A stretch of DNA of 64,000 nucleotides, taken from the NCBI RefSeq assembly GCF_023100725.1, contig NZ_CP095501.1:992001-1056000 (forward strand). Reading direction: 5' to 3'. The DNA comes from Arthrobacter antioxidans (GTDB lineage Bacteria > Actinomycetota > Actinomycetes > Actinomycetales > Micrococcaceae). Positions 40,594 to 48,151 of the stretch are shown here, piece after piece. The notes under the pieces are model-generated. The model was not told where the DNA came from. It did not search any database and saw nothing but the letters and a program-made list of their open reading frames with translations. The position numbers and the translations under genes are program-made. Within the stretch, counting starts at the first letter, position 1, and each line of letters starts with the position of its first letter.

Positions 40594-40727
40594 CGGATCA
40601 GAAGGTGGCTGATGATCATTCAGCCGTCCCCGCCCGCCGCACCGCAGCCCGACTGCGAAGCTGCCTGGCGATCCAAGCCCGCTGATGTGCATCCCACCCA
40701 GCCGCTCCAGCCTGCCCAAGGACTCCC

Positions 40728-42092
40728 TTGCCTCCTCTTCCCCTTGCCGCCACCTCCGGCACGCCCGTCGACGTCGGCCCGGCCGGCCTCGGCTCCCAGT
40801 GGTCCGCCTGGACCGCCGGCCTCGACCAGGCGGATCTCAGCGCCTTCTGGGCGGAGGTCTCGCCGTACTTCCCCGTGGCCGTCGCGGGCACGATCGTCTG
40901 GGCCCTGTGGCTGTACCGGTTCATCCTGTCGCACCGGGCGCAGCCGATCGTCACCGACCATCGCACCACCACGTCCGTGGTGGTCCCGTCCTTCCACGAG
41001 GATCCGGAGATCCTGATGAGCGCGCTCGAGTCCTGGCGCGCCCAGGGTCCGGACGAGATCATCATCGTCCTCGACGTCAAGGACCTCGACGCCTACGCCC
41101 GGATCGAGGCCCTCAACGACCCGACGATCAAACCGATCCTCTTCCACCACGTGGGCAAGCGGTCCGCGCTCGGCGTCGGGATCCGCCTCGCGCAGTACGA
41201 GGTCCTGGTCCTCACGGACTCGGACACCTGGTGGCAGCCCGAGCTGCTGCGCAACGTCCAGATGCCCTTCATCGATCCGCTCGTCGGCGCGGTGGGGACA
41301 CACCAGACCGTCTACATGCGGGAGACGAGCGTCTGGCGGCGCGTCGCCGACTGGCTCGTCAACCTGCGGTACCTCGACTACGTCCCGGCGATGGGTGCCG
41401 CCGGCGCCGTGCCGTGCATCTCCGGCAGGACCGCGGTCTACCGCCGGTCCGCCGTCCTGCCCGTCCTCGAGCACCTCGAGAACGAGTACTTCCTCGGCAA
41501 GCGCTGCATCTCCGGTGACGACGGCCGCCTGACCTGGCTCGTCCTGGCCTCCGGCTACAAGACCGTCCACCAGTCCACGGCCCGCGCCCTGTCCATGTTC
41601 CCCGCGAGCTTCAGCGCCTTCGTCAAGCAGCGCGTGCGGTGGAGCCGCAACTCCTACCGCTGCTACCTCACGGCCATCGGTACCGGCTGGCTCTGGCGCA
41701 CGCCCTTCATCACGAAGGTCACCGTGCTGCAGATCCTGCTCACCCCCGTGACCATGGGCCTGACCATGTTCTACCTCATCTTCAACCGGCTGGACTTCAC
41801 CGCGCTCGGCATCGCCGCGGCACTGTGCTGGCTGCTCCTCGGCCGTGGCATCCGCGGGGTCTCCCACCTGCGCCGCCACCCGCGGGACATCCTCATCCTG
41901 CCGGTGCTCGCCTTCGCGGTGATCCTCGTGGCACTGCCCATCAAGCTGTACGCCTTCGCGACCATGAACAAGCAGGGCTGGCTGACCCGGCACGCGGACC
42001 AGATCGGCGGCGACGGCCAGGACGCCGTGAGCCTCGAGTCCAGGACCGACGCCGCTCCGGCGACGTCCGACACCCGGCAGGCCGTCGCATGA
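40728..42092 (+). CDS. Processive GT2 glycosyltransferase (polysaccharide synthase-like)
   Basis: 454 residues. One N-terminal membrane helix (YFPVAVAGTIVWALWLYRFI), a cytoplasmic GT-A domain, then four to five C-terminal helices, the layout of hyaluronan-, mannuronan- and cellulose-type synthases. Motifs: SVVVPSFHEDPEIL, VLTDSDTWWQPEL (DxD), SGDDGRLTWLV (catalytic Asp) and KQRVRWSRNSYR (QxxRW), the mark of processive enzymes. The TTG start has AAGGA six bases upstream. Downstream genes overlap by ATGA. The polymer is unknown; the dehydrogenase gene in the same run points to a uronic-acid-containing product. Confidence 0.87.
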   Translation: MPPLPLAATSGTPVDVGPAGLGSQWSAWTAGLDQADLSAFWAEVSPYFPVAVAGTIVWALWLYRFILSHRAQPIVTDHRTTTSVVVPSFHEDPEILMSALESWRAQGPDEIIIVLDVKDLDAYARIEALNDPTIKPILFHHVGKRSALGVGIRLAQYEVLVLTDSDTWWQPELLRNVQMPFIDPLVGAVGTHQTVYMRETSVWRRVADWLVNLRYLDYVPAMGAAGAVPCISGRTAVYRRSAVLPVLEHLENEYFLGKRCISGDDGRLTWLVLASGYKTVHQSTARALSMFPASFSAFVKQRVRWSRNSYRCYLTAIGTGWLWRTPFITKVTVLQILLTPVTMGLTMFYLIFNRLDFTALGIAAALCWLLLGRGIRGVSHLRRHPRDILILPVLAFAVILVALPIKLYAFATMNKQGWLTRHADQIGGDGQDAVSLESRTDAAPATSDTRQAVA

Positions 42093-43930
42093 GCGGCCGG
42101 AAACCGATCCTCCTCGGTCTCCTCGCGCTCGTGGTCATCGCCCTCGTGGGTGCCGGCTTCCTGGCCGCGGGGAAGGTCTGGGACACCTCCGAGGCGGACG
42201 CCGTCGGACGCAACGAGATCGCCGCCAACGGCAACGTCCAGGGCGAGCTGTACACGGGGGACCCCCGCAGCGAGGCCCGCATCGTGAAGAGCGAGGAGGA
42301 ACGCCTCGTCTACGTGCGGACCATCGCCTCCGCCGCCCGGTGGCGCGTCGACGGGCTCGAAGGCCCGTACCGTCTCACCACGGGGGCCACGAACACGCTC
42401 GTCCTCCCGGCCCGCACCGAGCCGTACACGACGGCCGACCTCCTCGCGCTCGCCCCGGACACCTTCACGCAGCAGTCGCCGTCCACGTTCCTGCTGACCG
42501 AGAACATCGTGGTCCTGCCCGGCGCCACCCTCTCCCTCAGCGGGGACGACGGCGTGACCGTGCGCATGCGCAGCGACGAGGACGCCTTCGTCTCGATCGT
42601 CGCCCTCGGGGGCTCGCTCGCCATGGCCGGCACCGAGCAGGCCGACGTCACCGTGACCAGCTGGGACGGCACCGGAGCGGACACCGACACCTCGGACGGT
42701 CGCGCCTACGTCCGTGCCATCGGCGGGCACGCCTCGTTCTCCTACGCCACGGTGTCCTCGCTCGGGTTCTGGAGCGGGAACACGGGCGGCCTCGCCCTGA
42801 CCGGCACCGACACACCCGGGACGTTCCAGGACGCCCCGGCCGCCGCGGACCCCGTGGCCCCGGCCGGCGCCCGCCTGCTGCCCGAGGCGGACCTGCAATC
42901 GCTCGCCGACCAGACGGAACTCGACTACAGCGTCGTCACCGCCGGCATCGACCACCTGACCGTCGAGGACAACGCCTACGGGCTCTTCATCACCAACGCC
43001 CGCGACATCGCGATCCGCGACACCGCGATCACCGGCAGCCTCGTGGACGGGCTGGTCCTGCACCGCTCCGTCACGGACGCCACCATCACCGGGACGACGT
43101 CGTCGGACAACGCGGTGGACGGCATCGCCGTCGGACGCTCCAGCGCCCGCGTGGAACTGCAGGACGTCACCGCCAGCGGCAACGGCCGCAACGGGCTCTC
43201 CCTCGACGGCCAGCCGCTCGCGGACGGCCCCAACGCCGTCGGGACCGCCGTGGTCACCTACGGCAGCAACCGTGTGGTCCGGAGCACGGTCGCGGACAAC
43301 GGCCGCTACGGCATCGAACTCAGCGGCGGCGACAACCTCAGGGTCACGGGCAACACCATCCGCGGCAACGAGGTCGGCATCGTCGTGAACTACGCAGCAG
43401 AAGGAGTCAGCATCATCGACAACGAGATCCGCGACCAGCGGCAGCAGGGCATCGCCGTCCGGGACGCGGGTGCGCACGCCGACATCCGGGGCAACACCGT
43501 CTCCGGCACCGACACGGGCGTGTACGTGCGCGACGCCTCCGCCGTCGTCACCGGCAACACCCTGAGTGCCATCTCCAGCCACGGCGTGACCCTCGTGGGA
43601 AGCGTGCCGGACACCCGGGTCACCGGCAACGACGTCAGCGGGGACGGCACCATCGCGATCTGGGACGAGACCTCCACCGGGGCGCTGGTCGAGGAGAACG
43701 ACGTCCTTGACTGGCACCCCGCCGCCACCGTCCAGAGCGTCGTGAACTCCGTCTTCCAGCCGCTGACCTTCATCTGGCTGCTGCTCGGCGCACTCCTCGT
43801 GGCCACCGCGTTCACCCGCAAACGGCACCTGCGCGTCCGCACCATCAGCAACCCCTACGAGGAGCGGGTGCCGCTGACGGCCCTGAGCCGCGGCATCGTG
43901 CGCATCGACGACGTCAGGAACGCCCGATGA
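42089..43930 (+). CDS. Membrane-anchored right-handed parallel beta-helix protein
   Basis: 613 residues. An N-terminal helix (8-27) and a C-terminal helix (PLTFIWLLLGALLVATAF) bracket an extracytoplasmic region. From about residue 285 this has parallel beta-helix repeats such as YGLFITNARDIAIRDTAITG, RYGIELSGGDNLRVTGNTIR and TGVYVRDASAVVTGNTLS. The fold is used by alginate epimerases (AlgG) and polysaccharide lyases, so a role in modifying or guiding the polymer made by the upstream synthase is likely. No catalytic triad could be assigned by eye. It overlaps both neighbours by ATGA, implying fixed stoichiometry. Confidence 0.8.
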   Translation: MSGRKPILLGLLALVVIALVGAGFLAAGKVWDTSEADAVGRNEIAANGNVQGELYTGDPRSEARIVKSEEERLVYVRTIASAARWRVDGLEGPYRLTTGATNTLVLPARTEPYTTADLLALAPDTFTQQSPSTFLLTENIVVLPGATLSLSGDDGVTVRMRSDEDAFVSIVALGGSLAMAGTEQADVTVTSWDGTGADTDTSDGRAYVRAIGGHASFSYATVSSLGFWSGNTGGLALTGTDTPGTFQDAPAAADPVAPAGARLLPEADLQSLADQTELDYSVVTAGIDHLTVEDNAYGLFITNARDIAIRDTAITGSLVDGLVLHRSVTDATITGTTSSDNAVDGIAVGRSSARVELQDVTASGNGRNGLSLDGQPLADGPNAVGTAVVTYGSNRVVRSTVADNGRYGIELSGGDNLRVTGNTIRGNEVGIVVNYAAEGVSIIDNEIRDQRQQGIAVRDAGAHADIRGNTVSGTDTGVYVRDASAVVTGNTLSAISSHGVTLVGSVPDTRVTGNDVSGDGTIAIWDETSTGALVEENDVLDWHPAATVQSVVNSVFQPLTFIWLLLGALLVATAFTRKRHLRVRTISNPYEERVPLTALSRGIVRIDDVRNAR

Positions 43931-45006
43931 CGGGCCGCGGACGGATCATCGCGCTTCTCCTGGCCGTCGTGGCGCTCGCGGTGACCGCCGTCGTCGTGGT
44001 CGTCGGCCTCACCCGGGCGGACGACGACCCCGCAGCGCAGGACCCCCAGGAGTCGGCGCCCACGACCAGCCAGGACGCCGCCCCCACGCCCGCGCCCGCG
44101 CCGGCGGAGACGCCGGCCGCGTGCCCCGAACCGACGGTCGCCGTGGCCACCGCGACCGAGTTCGAGGACGCGCTCGACGCCGCGAAGCCGGGGGACGTCA
44201 TCGACCTCGCCCCGGGCGTCTACGAGGGCAATTTCACGGCCTCGGCCGCCGGCACCGCCGAGCAGCCCGTCATGCTGTGCGGTTCCACGGAGAGCATCCT
44301 CGACGGCGGCACCACGGAGGACGGCTACGTCCTCCACCTGGAGGACTCCGCCCACTGGGTGCTGCAGGGCTTCACGGTCCGCAACGGCCAGAAGGGCGTC
44401 ATGGTGGACCAGACCACCGACACCCTGATCACGGGCCTCACCGTCACCACCATCGGTGACGAGGCCATCCACCTGCGGAAGTTCAGCACGGACAACCGCG
44501 TCATCGGGAACACGATCAGCGACACCGGCCTGCGGAAGCCCAAGTTCGGCGAGGGTGTCTACATCGGCACGGCCGAGAGCAACTGGTGCGACATCAGCAA
44601 CTGCGAGCCCGACCGCTCCGACCGCAACGAGATCGCCGGGAACACCATCTCGGGGACCACCTCGGAGAGCGTCGACATCAAGGAGGGCACCGCCGACGGC
44701 GTCCTGCGCGCCAACTCCTTCGACGGCTCCGCCATCGTGGAGGCCGATTCCTGGGTGGACGTGAAGGGCCGCGGCTGGCTGATCGACGGGAACACCGGGG
44801 CGAACTCGCCCCAGGACGGCTTCCAGACCCACGAGATCGTGGACGGCTGGGGCACCGAGAATGTCTTCCGCGACAACGAGGCGCAGGTCAACGGACCCGG
44901 CCTCGGCTATTCGCTGAAGCCCGTGCGCGACAACGTCGTCGAATGCAGCAACACGGCCTCCGATGCCGGAGAAGGCCTGTCGAACGAACCCTGCACCTCC
45001 GGCTGA
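43927..45006 (+). CDS. Membrane-anchored beta-helix protein, lyase/epimerase-like
   Basis: 359 residues. N-terminal helix (6-28), a Pro/Ala/Thr linker, then a beta-helix with AKPGDVIDLAPGVYEGNFTA, HWVLQGFTVRNGQKGVMV, GEGVYIGTAESNW and DSWVDVKGRGWLIDGNTG. The opening PGDVI...PGVYEG pattern resembles pectate-lyase/chondroitinase-B-type proteins that act on uronic-acid polymers. It is a clear paralogue of the secreted protein at 46547-47875. Four cysteines in the domain may form disulfides. It is the third gene of the synthase run; 53 bases separate it from the dehydrogenase gene. Confidence 0.82.
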   Translation: MTGRGRIIALLLAVVALAVTAVVVVVGLTRADDDPAAQDPQESAPTTSQDAAPTPAPAPAETPAACPEPTVAVATATEFEDALDAAKPGDVIDLAPGVYEGNFTASAAGTAEQPVMLCGSTESILDGGTTEDGYVLHLEDSAHWVLQGFTVRNGQKGVMVDQTTDTLITGLTVTTIGDEAIHLRKFSTDNRVIGNTISDTGLRKPKFGEGVYIGTAESNWCDISNCEPDRSDRNEIAGNTISGTTSESVDIKEGTADGVLRANSFDGSAIVEADSWVDVKGRGWLIDGNTGANSPQDGFQTHEIVDGWGTENVFRDNEAQVNGPGLGYSLKPVRDNVVECSNTASDAGEGLSNEPCTSG

Positions 45007-45059
45007 CCCACCGACGCGTTCCCCACCCCAGCTCCCCCCACTTCAGAAAGAGACCGACC

Positions 45060-46469
45060 ATGAGCTTTTCCCCCGAGAACCACGGGCCCGCACCGCGGGT
45101 GACCGTCATCGGCACCGGCTACCTGGGCGCAACCCACGCCGTGTGCATGGCCATCATGGGCTTCGACGTCCTGGGCGTCGACGTGGACCAGCGCAAGATC
45201 GACATGCTGACCGCCGGCACGGTGCCCTTCTTCGAGCCGGGCCTGCCCGAGAAGCTCGAGGAGGCCCTCGCCTCCGGCCGCCTGCGCTTCAGCACGGACT
45301 TCGACGAGGCCGCGGCCTTCGGCGACGTGCACTTCGTCTGCGTCGGCACGCCCCAGGCCGCGGACTCCGCGGCGGCGGACCTGCGCTACGTGGAGTCCGC
45401 GTTCACGGCCCTGGCCACGCGGATCGACCGCAAGGCCCTGCTGGTCGGGAAGTCGACCGTCCCGATCGGCACCGCCGCGCGCATCACGGAGATGGTGCAG
45501 TCCATCTCCCCGCTCGGTGCGGACCTGGAACTCGCGTGGAACCCCGAGTTCCTCCGCGAAGGATTCGCCGTGCAGGACACCCTGTACCCCGACCGCCTCG
45601 TCTTCGGCGTCGAATCAGCCTGGGCCGAGCAGCAGCTCCGCAGGGTCTTCAAGCCGGTCCTCGACCTCGACACCCCGGTGATCGTCGCCGACCTCGCGAC
45701 CTCCGAACTGGTGAAGGTCGCCGCGAACTCCTTCCTCGCCACCAAGATCTCGTTCATCAACGCCATGGCGGAGATCTGCGAGGCCACGGGCGCCGACGTC
45801 AACCACCTCGCGAAGGCGCTCAGCCTCGACGACCGCATCGGCGGCCGGTTCCTCAAGCCGGGCCTCGGCTTCGGCGGCGGCTGCCTCCCCAAGGACATCC
45901 GGGCCTTCAAGTACCGCGCCGAGGAGCTCGGCGTCGGGCAGGCCGTGAGCTTCCTCGGCGAGGTGGACTCGATCAACAACCGCCGCCGCGTGCGCACCGT
46001 CGATCTCATCCGCGAGCTGGCCGGCGGCAGCCTCGACGGCGTCCGGGTCGCCGCGCTGGGTGCCGCGTTCAAGCCCAACTCCGACGACGTCCGTGACGCC
46101 CCGGCGCTCGACGTGGCCCGCCTGCTGTACCTCGAGGGCGCGATCGTCAGCGTGTACGACCCCGAGGCGAACGCGAACGCCCACCGCCGCTATCCCGACC
46201 TCAACTACGTGGGATCCATGGCGGAGGCCGTGGACCAGGCCGACGTCGTCGCCCTCCTCACGGAGTGGTCCGAGTTCCGGAACGCGGACCCGGACGCGCT
46301 CGGCGCCCTCGTGAACCACCGCCGCATCGTGGACGGGCGCCACGCCCTGGACGCGAACGACTACACGTCGAAGGGCTGGCAGTACCGTGCGCTCGGGCGT
46401 CCCGCCCAGGCCGGCACGGTCGCGCTGGCCTCCGACGTCCGCGACGAGACGCCGACGCTCGTCGGCTAG
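45060..46469 (+). CDS. UDP-glucose/GDP-mannose dehydrogenase family protein
   Basis: 469 residues. N-terminal NAD site VTVIGTGYLGATHAVCMA, the VKVAANSFLATKISFINAMAE central helix, the nucleophile in GFGGGCLPKDIRAF, and a C-terminal UDP-binding domain with ALGAAFKPNSDDVRDAPA. The enzyme oxidises a nucleotide sugar to its uronic acid by two NAD-dependent steps. Whether it uses UDP-glucose or GDP-mannose is not decidable by eye; similarity is closest to UDP-glucose dehydrogenases. It would supply substrate to the synthase at the head of the run. A strong terminator follows. Confidence 0.9.
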   Translation: MSFSPENHGPAPRVTVIGTGYLGATHAVCMAIMGFDVLGVDVDQRKIDMLTAGTVPFFEPGLPEKLEEALASGRLRFSTDFDEAAAFGDVHFVCVGTPQAADSAAADLRYVESAFTALATRIDRKALLVGKSTVPIGTAARITEMVQSISPLGADLELAWNPEFLREGFAVQDTLYPDRLVFGVESAWAEQQLRRVFKPVLDLDTPVIVADLATSELVKVAANSFLATKISFINAMAEICEATGADVNHLAKALSLDDRIGGRFLKPGLGFGGGCLPKDIRAFKYRAEELGVGQAVSFLGEVDSINNRRRVRTVDLIRELAGGSLDGVRVAALGAAFKPNSDDVRDAPALDVARLLYLEGAIVSVYDPEANANAHRRYPDLNYVGSMAEAVDQADVVALLTEWSEFRNADPDALGALVNHRRIVDGRHALDANDYTSKGWQYRALGRPAQAGTVALASDVRDETPTLVG

Positions 46470-46480
46470 CCAGGCACGAC

Positions 46481-46522
46481 GGAAAGGGCCGGGTGGGATC
46501 GTTCTCCCACCCGGCCCTTTCC
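46481..46522. terminator. 18-base perfect-stem bidirectional terminator
   Basis: The stem 46481-46498 pairs fully with 46505-46522 around a TCGTTC loop. The outer arms are GGAAAGGG and CCCTTTCC, giving a T-rich run on both strands. It sits between the converging dehydrogenase gene and the secreted beta-helix gene. Confidence 0.85.
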
Positions 46523-46546
46523 GCGTCCGGCTGACCAGCTGTCCGA

Positions 46547-47875
46547 CTAGCGGCAGGCGATGTTGCTCAGTCCGCGGGCGGCCCCGCTGGGCTTGCAGGC
46601 GACGACCGTCCCGAGGGTGGCCGACTGCACCCAGACCTCGTATCCGGGGACCCCGCCCTGCACGGTGTTGCCCGCGAAGATGTTGCCCACGCCCCACCCG
46701 GCGAGGACCGCGTGCACCTGGAAGGCGTCCAGCTTCGTCCCGAAGCCCGTGTTGCCCTCGATCCGGTAGCCGTTGCCCTTGACGTCCACCCAGGAGTCCG
46801 CGAAGTTGGCGCCTGAGCCGCCCGCATTGGTGAAGGTGTTGCCGATGATCACACCGCCCGTGGTGCCCTCCTTCACGTCGACACCCTCCGCGGACGTGTT
46901 CGTGATGCGGTTGTTCCGCACCTCGATGCGGTCGGAGCGATCGGCCACACCCCTGGTCCAGTTGCTCTTCGCGCTGCCCAGGTAGATGCCTTCGCCGTAC
47001 TTGGGCTGCTTGAGGCCGGTGTCGTGGATGAAGGAGTTGCGGATGGCGCCGTCGGAGCTCCCGGACCGGAAGTGCACCGCCTCGGCGCCGATGGTGCCCA
47101 CGTCCACGCCGTCGATGATCGTGTTCGTGGACCCGTCCAGCACGATCCCCTTGGCCGAGGATGCCACGGAGACACCCGTGATGCGCCAGTGCGAGCCGGT
47201 GACGTGCAGTCCGTAGCCGGAGGACGTCGACCCGCTGGACAGCACCGCCTTGCGGGAGCCGCGGAGGGTGATCGGGGACGCCGCCGTACCCGAGGCCGAC
47301 GCCTTGAAGGACCCGATGTAGCGGCCGTCCTGCAGCTCGATGACCTGCCCGGGCCGTGCCTCCGCGAGGGCGGTCCTGAGCCCGGCCGCCGTGGACACCT
47401 GGAGGACGTGCGCGGGTATGGGGACGGGCTTGGATGTCGGCGTGGAAATCGGTGCCGGTGCGGGCGCCGGTGTGGGGGCGGCGGGTGCGGGTGCGGCGGG
47501 GGGCTGGGCGCCGACGGAGAAGTACACGGTGCTCTCCTGTCGTCCGGCGGGCGTCTCCCACCGGACATTGAGCTTATGCGTCCCGGCACCGACGGTCACC
47601 GGCCACGCGTAGGGCGCGATGGTGTCCTGACCGAGATAGGTGCCGTCGACCTTCCACTTCACCTTCGACCCGGCCGGCGCGTCCACGGAGGCGGTGAAGG
47701 AACCGTCGCCCTGGACGGTGCCGGCGAGTGCCTGCCCGTCGGCATGGACGGTGGGGGACGACACCGGGGTGGGGGAGGCGACCGAGGCGGGGGAGACGGC
47801 GAGCGAGACGGAGACGACGGCGACGACGGCGACCGCCGCCCGGCGGTGGGCGGTCAGGCTGATGCAGGGGATCAT
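46547..47875 (-). CDS. Secreted parallel beta-helix protein
   Basis: 442 residues. A signal peptide (about 1-33, ending ASVASP), a small beta domain (about 40-120, KVKWKVDGTYLGQDTIAPYA), a Pro/Ala linker, then a beta-helix with RPGQVIELQDGRYIGSFKAS, GEGIYLGSAKSNW and DSWVDVKGNGYRIEGNTG. These match the protein at 43927-45006 nearly motif for motif, so the two are paralogues, one anchored and one released. It may trim or modify the exopolysaccharide outside the cell. It is divergent from the Hsp70 gene and converges on the dehydrogenase gene. Confidence 0.85.
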   Translation of the reverse strand: MIPCISLTAHRRAAVAVVAVVSVSLAVSPASVASPTPVSSPTVHADGQALAGTVQGDGSFTASVDAPAGSKVKWKVDGTYLGQDTIAPYAWPVTVGAGTHKLNVRWETPAGRQESTVYFSVGAQPPAAPAPAAPTPAPAPAPISTPTSKPVPIPAHVLQVSTAAGLRTALAEARPGQVIELQDGRYIGSFKASASGTAASPITLRGSRKAVLSSGSTSSGYGLHVTGSHWRITGVSVASSAKGIVLDGSTNTIIDGVDVGTIGAEAVHFRSGSSDGAIRNSFIHDTGLKQPKYGEGIYLGSAKSNWTRGVADRSDRIEVRNNRITNTSAEGVDVKEGTTGGVIIGNTFTNAGGSGANFADSWVDVKGNGYRIEGNTGFGTKLDAFQVHAVLAGWGVGNIFAGNTVQGGVPGYEVWVQSATLGTVVACKPSGAARGLSNIACR

Positions 47876-48036
47876 GCGCTGCTTTCTGGAGAGACCATCC
47901 CGCTGCTGCGGGCCAGTTCGTCAGAGGCTAGCGACACTCCAGGGCTGCTCCCACAGGCTTCCCCCCAGCCTTGCAAGAAACTGTCGAACCTGAGGAAATG
48001 CTTGCCGATTCTTGTGGCGGAGCCGCACCCGCTCGC

Positions 48037-48082
48037 CAAGTAGTCGTGCCCGAAAGACAAGTACCGGGGGCAGGTGACTACT
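48037..48082. promoter_or_regulatory. Array of CAAGTA-type half-sites upstream of the Hsp70 gene
   Basis: CAAGTAGT (48037), CAAGTACC (48058) and GACTACT (48076, opposite orientation). The first two are 21 bases apart, two helical turns. The array lies in the divergent spacer between the secreted beta-helix gene and the Hsp70 gene, 70-115 bases before the latter. Confidence 0.4.
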
Positions 48083-48151
48083 CTCGTCCTGGCGTACGCC
48101 GTCCTGTTAGCTGGGCTCGAGTGGTCAAGGACGAGCACGACATGGGGAGCT

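Larger units (their letters stand above)
40212..40727. other. 516-base spacer upstream of the exopolysaccharide-like operon
   Basis: No credible gene. It contains CAGGTAGT at 40315-40322 (the half-site seen at 10154), a strong terminator at 40387-40444, a candidate promoter at 40565-40593, and an inverted repeat GGCTGA-N7-TCAGCC (40607-40625) just after the predicted start. The leader to the TTG at 40728 is about 128 bases. Confidence 0.6.

Noticed and set aside
40443..40685. An 80-codon frame upstream of the GT2 synthase
   Set aside because: No ribosome site, no domain, and it lies across the predicted promoter.
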